Origin: Vibrio scophthalmi LMG 19158
GTDB taxonomy: Bacteria; Pseudomonadota; Gammaproteobacteria; Enterobacterales; Vibrionaceae
Length of the DNA stretch: 64,000 bases
Direction: 5' to 3'
NCBI RefSeq assembly: GCF_000222585.1
Contig: NZ_AFWE01000051.1
Coordinates: 1-64,000, forward strand
Every line of letters begins with the position of its first letter. The stretch's first letter is position 1. The notes beneath the pieces are model-generated. The model saw only the letters and a list, made by a program, of their open reading frames with translations. It did no database searches and was not told the DNA's origin. Of the stretch, positions 26,971 through 35,311 are shown piece after piece. Both the position numbers and the translations under genes were made by a program.

Positions 26971-27600
26971 ATGAAAGTTTGGGATTTAGCTACACGCCTA
27001 TATCACTGGTTACAAGCACTGCTGTTTATCGCTTTACTCGTGAGTGGTAACTCTGGTAATGGTCCGCATGTGCAGTTGGGGCTTGCACTGTTAACGCTAA
27101 TTTTATGGCGATTGATTTGGGGTTTTGTCGGCAGTGAAACCAGCCGTTTCCGCTACTTTGTCTCTTCGCCGATCACCAGTTTAAAATACGCCGCTGGCCG
27201 AGTTACCGCGAAAGTGGGGCATAATCCACTCGGTGCATGGATGGTACTTAGCCTACTCTCAGCCTTACTAATTCAATGTATCTCAGGGCTTGCGTTAGCG
27301 GGTTTATTGGATGGCCTTCCACTGTCTCATCTATGGCTAACGGATACTATTTTTGAGTTATTGGTACAGGCTCATGTGGTGCTAGCGGATGTTTTACCCG
27401 TACTGGTCGGTGTACATCTTGCGGCGATTTTAATCTATAAATTGCGTGGCAAAGGATTAGTAAAGGCGATGATTACCGGAGTACAAAGCCATGTTGAAGC
27501 TGTTCAGCCAGTGGCTTTTGTCTCGCAAGGTTATGCATTTTTGATGCTAGTTGTCGCGACATTGGTTACCATGGCAATAATTGCTTTATCAATGATTTAA
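26971..27600 (+). CDS. Cytochrome b561-type diheme membrane protein
   Basis: A 209-residue protein beginning MKVWDLATRLYHWLQALLF, the typical start of prokaryotic b561-like cytochromes with an axial His in helix 1, further His in GPHVQLGLALLTLILWRLIWG, and His in VQAHVVLADVLPVLVGVHLAAI in helix 4. Five hydrophobic helices, no cleavable signal. It passes electrons between the quinone pool and a periplasmic cytochrome; the divergent cytochrome c' is the obvious partner. A MarR gene starts 15 bp downstream in the same operon. Confidence 0.9.
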   Translation: MKVWDLATRLYHWLQALLFIALLVSGNSGNGPHVQLGLALLTLILWRLIWGFVGSETSRFRYFVSSPITSLKYAAGRVTAKVGHNPLGAWMVLSLLSALLIQCISGLALAGLLDGLPLSHLWLTDTIFELLVQAHVVLADVLPVLVGVHLAAILIYKLRGKGLVKAMITGVQSHVEAVQPVAFVSQGYAFLMLVVATLVTMAIIALSMI

Positions 27601-27615
27601 ACAACGGTCTGAACA

Positions 27616-28044
27616 ATGAGTGATAATTTTGATAGACAGTCTAGCTTTGGTTGGATGATCAACGTGGTGGCTGGCAAAGCGGAAAAAATGTTTGATGCGG
27701 AGCTAAAAAAACATGGTTTAAGTGTCGCACTATGGCCAACCATGATGTGTCTGTGGGAAGAGGAAGGGGTGACTCAGCGAGACATTGCTGCGAAATCCAA
27801 AGTGGAAAACTCCACCACCACTCGTACACTCGATAAGCTTGAGAATCTCGGGTTGGTTGAGCGTCGAGCCGATCCACATAGCCGCCGCTCATATCGTATC
27901 TACTTAACAGAACAAGCCCGGTCTTTGAAAGAACAATTATTGCCGATTCCAGTGGCGGTAAATCAGACGATGTTGAGTAGTTTAAATGATAAAGAGCAAC
28001 AGCAAATGATCGCTCTATTACAAAAAATGGTTGCGGCGGTGTAG
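27616..28044 (+). CDS. MarR family transcriptional regulator
   Basis: A 142-residue MarR protein with winged HTH (VTQRDIAAKSKVENSTTTRTLDKLENLGLVERRADPHSRRSYRIYLT, residues 55-100). Follows the cytochrome b gene by 15 bp, so it is co-transcribed. The most probable operator is the 60-bp palindrome upstream of the operon, giving control of both cytochrome genes and itself. The inducer is unknown; there are few cysteines, so a ligand rather than thiol oxidation may be sensed. Confidence 0.92.
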   Translation: MSDNFDRQSSFGWMINVVAGKAEKMFDAELKKHGLSVALWPTMMCLWEEEGVTQRDIAAKSKVENSTTTRTLDKLENLGLVERRADPHSRRSYRIYLTEQARSLKEQLLPIPVAVNQTMLSSLNDKEQQQMIALLQKMVAAV

Positions 28045-28072
28045 TTATCGTGGTCAATCAGAGTGACTTATT

Positions 28073-28097
28073 AAGTAAACCACAAGGTTTACTTTTT
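28073..28097 (+). terminator. Terminator after the MarR gene
   Basis: AAGTAAACC with GGTTTACTT (loop ACAA), then a short T run. Confidence 0.8.
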
Positions 28098-28148
28098 GTG
28101 CGGTAATAGTATGATGCGCGCTAATTATTTTGCTGATGTGCCATAACT

Positions 28149-29009
28149 TTGATTAAACGTAGCTTACTGACCACTTTATTGACCTCGCTGTTTTCCTTTT
28201 CTGCGCAGGCTGAATCTTTTTCGCTGCCTATTTGGAAGGATAAGGCGGAAGCGTTGGGCTATGAACTGCCAAAAGCAGTGGGTATTAGTCTGAGTTATAT
28301 GACGTTAGAGCAAGATATCAACGTTAATTCGATTGCCCTAAGTGGTCTAAATTTGCCGGATCGAATTGGGTTAGACATGAAGGCTAATGGTGGTATGCAA
28401 AAAACGGATGTGATGAGCATTCGTGCTGATGCATGGCTATTTCCTTTTCTTAATGTCTATGCCATTGCCGGAATGCTTGAGGGCTACTCGCGCGCGAGTG
28501 TTGAATATAATGTCACGCTTGATATACCGTTTTTGGGCCCAATTAAGCATAAAGGTGATATCCCGAATTTCGAACTCGCTTTAGATGGCTATATGTATGG
28601 TATCGGTACGGTCATCGCGGGTGGTTATGGGAATGCATTTGCTCTCGTGGATCTGAGTTACACTCAAACTCGTCTTACGGTCATCGAAGGAGAAATTGAC
28701 GCTATCGTTGTATCTCCTCGTATCGGCTATGATTTTACCAAACACGGTGTTCCTCTTCGATTATGGGCCGGCGCGATGTACCAAGATGTTGAACAGGTGC
28801 TAGAAGGTAAAGTTAAAGATATTGATATAGGAATCCCAGACGGCCTCGTGCCTGATGATGCTAGCTTCCGTGTAGAACAAAGCTTAGTCACCAAGTGGAA
28901 TCCGCTGCTTGGGATGCAATATCAAGTGACAGACAGTTGGTACTTGCTCGGTGAAGTGGGTTTAGGCGATCGTAAAAGTGCCTTCCTCTCGATCGACCAT
29001 CGTTTCTAA
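28149..29009 (+). CDS. Putative outer membrane beta-barrel protein
   Basis: A 286-residue secreted protein. The first codon appears to be TTG at 28149 (no in-frame ATG gives the signal), with a weak ribosome binding site. Signal peptide IKRSLLTTLLTSLFSFSAQA, then alternating polar/hydrophobic strands with Gly and aromatic residues, ending in Phe (DHRF), the pattern of an outer membrane barrel. I cannot name the family. A bidirectional terminator follows. Confidence 0.75.
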   Translation: MIKRSLLTTLLTSLFSFSAQAESFSLPIWKDKAEALGYELPKAVGISLSYMTLEQDINVNSIALSGLNLPDRIGLDMKANGGMQKTDVMSIRADAWLFPFLNVYAIAGMLEGYSRASVEYNVTLDIPFLGPIKHKGDIPNFELALDGYMYGIGTVIAGGYGNAFALVDLSYTQTRLTVIEGEIDAIVVSPRIGYDFTKHGVPLRLWAGAMYQDVEQVLEGKVKDIDIGIPDGLVPDDASFRVEQSLVTKWNPLLGMQYQVTDSWYLLGEVGLGDRKSAFLSIDHRF

Positions 29010-29036
29010 TCAATAAACATCGTAGAAATTGAATTT

Positions 29037-29072
29037 AAAAAGCCGCTTAAATTAATCGTTAAGCGGCTTTTT
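29037..29072. terminator. Bidirectional terminator
   Basis: A 14-bp perfect stem AAAAAGCCGCTTAA with TTAAGCGGCTTTTT; serves the beta-barrel gene and, on the minus strand, the 1379-residue protein gene that ends at 29076. Confidence 0.92.
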
Positions 29073-29075
29073 CGT

Positions 29076-32000
29076 TTATATCATCGGATTTGGTCCTACC
29101 TCAGCGAGGGTTTTCATCGCGAGTTTTTCCATCATATGTAGATAGAATCGGCGTAATAAGCCATGTTTGCAATGTACGATAAGAACGCGGCATAGTTCCC
29201 CTTCGGTTGAGTAGCCAAACAGCACCTGCACGCCTTTTTGATTGAGATGTAAACCAATCACATTCTCGGCCTGAAAAGGATCCGGTTGGAACACCGCAGC
29301 TGGCGTCGCCTTGGTTAGCAACTTTTTCCATAATTTGGGTTGAGCGAGTGCTTTCTCAACGGCAGCCGTGGTTCCTAATAATAAATGTTTGCCCTTTAAA
29401 CGTGTTTCAATGGATGGAACGAGTTGGTTCACAGCTGGGTACCAATGTTGAGCCGCATCATGGCTAAGTTCAATCTCACATAAGGCCAATCTTTTATTTT
29501 GGCGATAGCAATAGACTTGAGCAATATTGGTCGTAAGTCGATTACTTAAGTTTAAGGCACTATTAACGCGACACGGTGCGACAATCGCCAAGCCTTCTCT
29601 ATTGAGATTTACACTACCGATTGATTGCTTATCTAATTGGTTGGATTGGTAAAGATCAATGACCGGTTTAACACGTATTGGGCGGCTTTCCATTATGTGA
29701 AATGTTTTTGTCACAATAAGGTTTTCGGCATCATCAAAGATATCAAAACGATAAACTCCCGGGATACATAAACTTTTATGTGACATGGTCCAGCCAATAA
29801 AGGCACTGCAATCGACTTCAATACTGCTTTGCCATTCCGAGACATAGCCTTGCTGTTGGGCAATATAAGGATGGTGTAGGCGTATTGTTAATGCGACTTG
29901 TTGTGGGTACTCCTCTTCACCATCTTCATTCGAAAAATACTCTAAACGAACACCAAAGGTTCGGTTGAGCTCTATTTCAACTAAATGACTTTGCTGGCGA
30001 TGCTCAAGTTGCGCTATTGTCTTGAATTCGCTCTGCTCAATCTCCTCTTGTTGAGTGCCTTCAACCTCGTCACCTTCATGGCCGTCAACATAGATACCGT
30101 AATCCATAATTTCAATGCCAGGATTGGATTTAGGTGCATATCGACCGAGTTGAATCTCTGCGATGAGATCGCGAATATGGCGTGAACGATGATCGTGATA
30201 GTAGTTGATGATCGGTTCAAATTTGCCCTGTTGTGCCAACTTGACTAACGTTGCTTCTAAATCTTCCAGCGTGAGCTGATTTAGATGCTCAATAATATCG
30301 TCTTGTTGGGCGAAGTGTTTCAGAGCCATTCCCCACTCTTCGGCAACGATTTTCTTCAATAAGTGACTTTTGCTAGCACCCAGTTGCAACATTTTTTCGC
30401 ATAACCACAGTGCGTTGTTTTCTTGGTTGTCGTCTTCTCTTTGATTATAGAGCTCGCTAAGCTCTAGCATCGGCGTATGAGCGAATAAACTCATAATATT
30501 GGCTTGTCGCTCCGGTTGGATAAACCAGAATAGAGTCGCTAATTCAGCCTCACCATACTCACCTTTTAAAGTGGATACGTGTTCAGTTTGCAAAACGGAG
30601 GTCAACTGAGAAATTTCGGTTTCATCGGCTAGGCGATCTAAGTGCAGATAGTGGTTGAACAACTCAAAATGTTGCTGTTGTTCTAGAGTGAGTTCGTGAG
30701 CTTGTGAATTATGACGTGTGATGTAGCGTTTAAATTGCGCCAAAATCACCGTGATGATTTCTTGGTCAAAATAATGGAGGGTGAGCTGCGGAGCATATTT
30801 TTTCAGCTCGAGCATAAAGGTTTGTTTATGACGTGGCAGTATCAGAGCTAAAGCTTGCTCAATGGCGCCATTTTGTTCTTCAGCTTGGGCAATATAGCCA
30901 TCAAAGAGTGAAGCGAGCAGCGCTTGCTTATCCTCCCAGTATGAAAGGTCGTCGATGCGTCTTTCTATTATGATAGCTTGCTGAGTGACAGGTGATAGAA
31001 CCTCAAGGCGAGAGGCTAAATGCTCATATTGAACTTGAGTTTCTAATGCTTCGTCGACATAGAATTTGGACAACAGGTACGCGGTTTTTAATGGCGCGAT
31101 GAGCAACCAAAGATCGAGGAATCTACGACTGAATACATCGGTTGAATTTGGGGTTGTTGCCGCCAAATAACGCGCATAAACATCGGCACAGACCAGTAAT
31201 TTCTGCCCACTTTTGTGGAAGTGGGAGATAAATAAGTAGTAGGGCTGCACAGGGTTGACTTGATATTTGAAACTGTCGCATCGCTGATAAGCGGCAAGAC
31301 TGGTGGTGGCAAGTTGTTGATCCTGATGTGTGCCATCAAGGTAGCCAACGATGGCAGTACGTTGCTGCTGGTAGCTCGCTTTCTGCTCATCGGTTAACTC
31401 ATCGCCGTATCCCTGATGCTCATCGTAATGACTATAATGATCAATGGCTGCAAGAGCGGCGACAGGTAAGTGGGCGGATAAAAACGCGGATACTTGCTGA
31501 GTAAGCTGATCACAGAGACCTTGTTCTAGATCGAAATTGAGGATGACAGCACAAGCGGTCAACTGCACTTCAAGATGATAATGATCAACAAAGTCCGCCT
31601 GCATGATAAGTTCAAATACTTGGTCACGATGATCAGCAATTAAACGATAAACCGCGATCGCGTCACTATGGTCGACACTGCCGCTGTAGCTGGAAAAACT
31701 TTCCACATAACGGTTAAAAAGAATGCGCCAATCACCATTAAAACGAGCGATGAAATCAGCATCGGTAAAGAACTGGTATTCTTCCACCATCTTAGAAACA
31801 AAGTCAGGGTGAAAGGGGTGTTTGTCATTCCAACGATGAATGACATCTAACATGCGAAATAGCTTGAATCGACCTTCGGCCTCATTCGGTTCGCCACTTT
31901 GATTACGCATCGTCCAATCAGCGATCAGGTTATAGAGAATATGTTCTAATTGGCTGGCTAGGCATTCATAAGGACCAGTGAAATACTGAATGTGGTGATT

Positions 32001-33215
32001 AATTTTAAAGTTGCCCGTTTTAGCTACCGTTTCTATATCACATGGTGTAATGGTATCGAGCACTTGTGGGTTTTCCCCACTAACGATGTAATGCCATAGC
32101 GCTTTACCGTTATCGACGCCTTCACATACGAAGGCTTTCCACTCTTCTTCACCGGTTCCCCAAGTGTAATAGAGGTCACCGAGTGGTTCTTGTTCAATCA
32201 CTTTTGGTGCGACGATTGGGCGGCCTAAGTATTGCTCGATCTCTAGGGTAAGATCGGCTGCAACATCATCCGTTGGACTATCAATAAAGGTTTGGCTTAG
32301 TGTTTCTAAATTATTATCGCTGTCGCGATGCCAAGAGATGGGAGAAACGATAGATAGCATGATCCGTTCGATCGGCTTTTCGCAATATTCGCGTCCATTA
32401 TTATTGGTCTGTAAAAAGTCTTGTTCGACAAAGCGCTCTTTTAATGCGGCTCTAAAGCGTTCAAATTCTAGTGGGTCTTCGCGGAATATTTGCAGCAACG
32501 AGGCAGAATGTTCACCTAGTGCGTGTTTTTGCTCGTCGTATGCAGTGTATTTCAAGTTGAACATTTGGGCTTGAGCGTTGGCATTATCACAGTAGCAAAA
32601 GGCTTTGAGAGTATGCTCGTTGTAGCCTAAATGGCTTGCGACAACACCAAGTACTTCTTCTCCGTATGGAGCATGCTCTGTGTCCCAGTTAGGTACGACG
32701 TAACCTGCTAATAAATACGTGAGTCGAGGGTAATGCATCGCAATCATCAACAGAGCCTGAAGGCCGAAGACTTCCGTATCTGAAATCCACATATTGGAGG
32801 AGTTATTGATACGACGTGAGGTTTGACACATCACTTTAGCTGTCGCCTCAATATCTGCCTCAAGTTGAGGATGTTGGCAAGCGAAGAGGAAAAAAACACT
32901 CTCCATCGGTAAGTAGCTTCGAGCTAGTGATAGCTCAGGTTGAATATCTTTATCGTCATGACCAGCATAGCGCATCAATAACGTGACTAGCGGTTTATCG
33001 AATAGCTCACCTAATACATCGCTACTGCCTGTTTCTAAGCAAAAACGAATACGACAATAAAAATCGCCAAAGGCCTCTTCCTGTTCGAGCAAATGGCGGT
33101 AGACGGTGAGGCCAGCTCGCAGTGAATCAATCGATTGGGGGTTAAAAGTCACCGTGAAAGGGGAGGCGGTGATTGCTGTTGGAGTTTCAAGTTCAGAAGC
33201 GTCAGAGACAGACAT
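29076..33215 (-). CDS. Very large uncharacterised cytosolic protein (1379 aa)
   Basis: A single uninterrupted frame of 1379 residues with no signal peptide and no membrane segment. Residues 1-1060 are almost wholly helical, rich in Leu, Gln, His and Asp, consistent with a helical-repeat solenoid; no enzymatic motif was found. The last 300 residues change character: an acidic linker (GDEVEGTQQEEIEQSE), then a beta-rich stretch (VALTIRLHHPYIAQQQG, IPGVYRFDIFDDAENLIVTKTFHIME) with an Ig-like look, possibly related to DUF3859, then a basic C-terminal domain. It is flanked by a terminator and by arfB on the same strand (120 bp upstream). Function unknown. Length and composition make it real. Confidence 0.85.
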   Translation of the reverse strand: MSVSDASELETPTAITASPFTVTFNPQSIDSLRAGLTVYRHLLEQEEAFGDFYCRIRFCLETGSSDVLGELFDKPLVTLLMRYAGHDDKDIQPELSLARSYLPMESVFFLFACQHPQLEADIEATAKVMCQTSRRINNSSNMWISDTEVFGLQALLMIAMHYPRLTYLLAGYVVPNWDTEHAPYGEEVLGVVASHLGYNEHTLKAFCYCDNANAQAQMFNLKYTAYDEQKHALGEHSASLLQIFREDPLEFERFRAALKERFVEQDFLQTNNNGREYCEKPIERIMLSIVSPISWHRDSDNNLETLSQTFIDSPTDDVAADLTLEIEQYLGRPIVAPKVIEQEPLGDLYYTWGTGEEEWKAFVCEGVDNGKALWHYIVSGENPQVLDTITPCDIETVAKTGNFKINHHIQYFTGPYECLASQLEHILYNLIADWTMRNQSGEPNEAEGRFKLFRMLDVIHRWNDKHPFHPDFVSKMVEEYQFFTDADFIARFNGDWRILFNRYVESFSSYSGSVDHSDAIAVYRLIADHRDQVFELIMQADFVDHYHLEVQLTACAVILNFDLEQGLCDQLTQQVSAFLSAHLPVAALAAIDHYSHYDEHQGYGDELTDEQKASYQQQRTAIVGYLDGTHQDQQLATTSLAAYQRCDSFKYQVNPVQPYYLFISHFHKSGQKLLVCADVYARYLAATTPNSTDVFSRRFLDLWLLIAPLKTAYLLSKFYVDEALETQVQYEHLASRLEVLSPVTQQAIIIERRIDDLSYWEDKQALLASLFDGYIAQAEEQNGAIEQALALILPRHKQTFMLELKKYAPQLTLHYFDQEIITVILAQFKRYITRHNSQAHELTLEQQQHFELFNHYLHLDRLADETEISQLTSVLQTEHVSTLKGEYGEAELATLFWFIQPERQANIMSLFAHTPMLELSELYNQREDDNQENNALWLCEKMLQLGASKSHLLKKIVAEEWGMALKHFAQQDDIIEHLNQLTLEDLEATLVKLAQQGKFEPIINYYHDHRSRHIRDLIAEIQLGRYAPKSNPGIEIMDYGIYVDGHEGDEVEGTQQEEIEQSEFKTIAQLEHRQQSHLVEIELNRTFGVRLEYFSNEDGEEEYPQQVALTIRLHHPYIAQQQGYVSEWQSSIEVDCSAFIGWTMSHKSLCIPGVYRFDIFDDAENLIVTKTFHIMESRPIRVKPVIDLYQSNQLDKQSIGSVNLNREGLAIVAPCRVNSALNLSNRLTTNIAQVYCYRQNKRLALCEIELSHDAAQHWYPAVNQLVPSIETRLKGKHLLLGTTAAVEKALAQPKLWKKLLTKATPAAVFQPDPFQAENVIGLHLNQKGVQVLFGYSTEGELCRVLIVHCKHGLLRRFYLHMMEKLAMKTLAEVGPNPMI

Positions 33216-33335
33216 AGTTAAGCATACTTACGGCTAATGCATATAGATATTTAGCATAAAACGAGAGATTAACTATGTCATTGAAAATAAATGGTTAAAG
33301 CTCATTGTGTGAGCTTAGGCCTAGTGACGGTCGCC

Positions 33336-33749
33336 TTAATCGCGTAAGCGACCTCGGAGTGATTTGGTTTGGCTTTTAATGCCCTTAGCTTTGAGACGAC
33401 GCTCTTTTGAACCGCGAGTTGGTTTGGTGGCTCGACGATGCTTTTGCACCACCGTCGCTGCGCGGATCAATTCTGCTAATCGGTTAAGCGCGTCTTCTTT
33501 ATTTTGCTCTTGGGTACGAAATTGCTGAGCCTTAATGGTGATCACGCCATCTTTAGAAATGCGTGAATCCTTAAGTGCCAGCAAGCGTTCTTTATAGAAA
33601 GCAGGTAAAGAAGAGTGGTTGATATCAAACTGTAAGTGAATGGCAGAAGATACTTTATTGACGTTTTGACCACCCGCACCTTGGGCGCGGATGGCGGTCA
33701 TTTGTATTTCCCATGCTTGTAGTGTGACAGTGTTGGATATTGTTAACAT
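33336..33749 (-). CDS. arfB: Alternative ribosome-rescue factor ArfB (YaeJ)
   Basis: A 137-residue peptidyl-tRNA hydrolase with the release-factor motif GGQ in IRAQGAGGQNVNKVSSAIHLQFD and the long basic C-terminal tail (RRATKPTRGSKERRLKAKGIKSQTK) that enters the empty mRNA channel of stalled ribosomes. Length matches E. coli YaeJ (140). Start ATG has GGAGAA upstream. Rescues ribosomes on non-stop mRNA. Confidence 0.95.
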   Translation of the reverse strand: MLTISNTVTLQAWEIQMTAIRAQGAGGQNVNKVSSAIHLQFDINHSSLPAFYKERLLALKDSRISKDGVITIKAQQFRTQEQNKEDALNRLAELIRAATVVQKHRRATKPTRGSKERRLKAKGIKSQTKSLRGRLRD

Positions 33750-33817
33750 AATTCTCCGCCGCGAGATGGCGGCGTGGTGGTATGGATATTAAGTGCGAAT
33801 CTTTCATTCATTGGCGG

Positions 33818-35116
33818 TTACTGTAGCATAGCGGCGGTTTGATCACCCATAGCAATCAGTTTATCAAGAATTCGTTCACCATCGGCTCGCAGGCCATTGT
33901 GTTCATATTCATTGGTGATCCATGCACTAGCATTACCCATTTGGGCTAAGGTTTCACGGCTATAGTCCATTTCAACAAACATATCATCCGCGTACACCGC
34001 GCAGCTCACTGGCACGGTATTGTTTGCCAGTTGTTTAGCATCATACAGCGCAGGCCAATCATTTTTTACGGCTAATAATTCTGCCGCGTGTTGCAGTGGT
34101 TTGAGATTGGCGTATTGCTCAAACATCCAAGGGAATACCATTTCACCAGTAAAGTAGAACGGTTGGCCTTTTTGGTAATTAAATGGGCTCAATTCACTAC
34201 GTACGCGCTGGGCACTCCAATTTGACGCTTCACCTTGGCAGTAGATCGATTCATGCAAAATGGCGTAGATGGGATTGGTTTGAAAGCCTTGTTCGGCGAG
34301 CATCGCACTAAGAAATTCGTAGCGCAGTTGTGGTTGGCCATTGATTTCGACAAAGGCATTTTCGAGCTGGTAATAAGTGGCAATGAAACTGTCGCTCATG
34401 CCAAAGTTAATGCCAATTTGTTGGAATTGTTCTACGGTAAAACGCTGCCCATTAGGCAGGAACTCGTGGTGATCGATCAAATGATTGGCAATCGCTTGGC
34501 ACATCGCTTGCGCTTGTGGAAATTGACGAAAAAAGGCTTGGTTCTTATCCATGGTGCGTTTAAATGTCGCGCGGTAAACATCATCTGCCGGGCGTGAAAT
34601 TGAAGGTACACCGCCCGTAATGTAGCTACGCAATAGGCTGTGTGGAAACCGCGAAAGGTACGTCAATGAGCAAAAACCACCAAAGCTTTGACCGAGAATC
34701 GCCCACTGTTCGACACCGAATTGTTGACGAATAGTCTCGGCATCGCGAACGATGTTATCTGCACGAAAATGGCTTAGGTACTCCGCTTGCTGCTCGGGCG
34801 TGAACGACGCAAGGGTTTGGTGCGATATTACTGAGCTATTGCCGGTGCCACGTTGGTCAAGCAGTAACACGCGATAAGTTTGTAATGCACGTTTCAACCA
34901 ACCGCCGTGGCCATTAGGACGCTGTGCTGGAAAGCCCGGCCCTCCTTGAAAATAAACCAGCCAAGGTTTATCACTCAACTCATCACCGGCTAAGCGCACT
35001 TCACGAGCGAAAAGGGTCAGCTGACCTTGTGCTACGTCGTTGTAGTCGAGTGGTACAGTAAAGTAATGCGGTAGGTAGTGAACACCCTGTTGGATAAAAG
35101 CTTGTGCATGTAACAT
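33818..35116 (-). CDS. Proline iminopeptidase-like alpha/beta hydrolase (S33)
   Basis: A 432-residue alpha/beta hydrolase of peptidase family S33: oxyanion/entry motif FQGGPGFPAQRP, RGTGNSS, nucleophile elbow GQSFGG, and a C-terminal His in NEYEHNGLR. The first segment (HYFTVPLDY) resembles clan prolyl aminopeptidases. Releases N-terminal proline or related residues in the family; the cap region and length are those of the larger PAP subgroup. No signal peptide, so cytoplasmic. Confidence 0.88.
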   Translation of the reverse strand: MLHAQAFIQQGVHYLPHYFTVPLDYNDVAQGQLTLFAREVRLAGDELSDKPWLVYFQGGPGFPAQRPNGHGGWLKRALQTYRVLLLDQRGTGNSSVISHQTLASFTPEQQAEYLSHFRADNIVRDAETIRQQFGVEQWAILGQSFGGFCSLTYLSRFPHSLLRSYITGGVPSISRPADDVYRATFKRTMDKNQAFFRQFPQAQAMCQAIANHLIDHHEFLPNGQRFTVEQFQQIGINFGMSDSFIATYYQLENAFVEINGQPQLRYEFLSAMLAEQGFQTNPIYAILHESIYCQGEASNWSAQRVRSELSPFNYQKGQPFYFTGEMVFPWMFEQYANLKPLQHAAELLAVKNDWPALYDAKQLANNTVPVSCAVYADDMFVEMDYSRETLAQMGNASAWITNEYEHNGLRADGERILDKLIAMGDQTAAMLQ

Positions 35117-35311
35117 TGAAACGATTCCTAATGTGGCCTTACAGCGGTTCGAGCGTTTATTTTACCATCGACTTGCTGACTTGTTCATCCCTAAGCGAGT
35201 TTGGCTTTATAAAGCAAAAGGCGCAGATGAAAGGGAACTTGATTAAAAAGAGCATTCCCTTGGGAATGCTCAGTGTTGGTCAGATGATGATGGCTTTGTA
35301 TGCACACAAGA

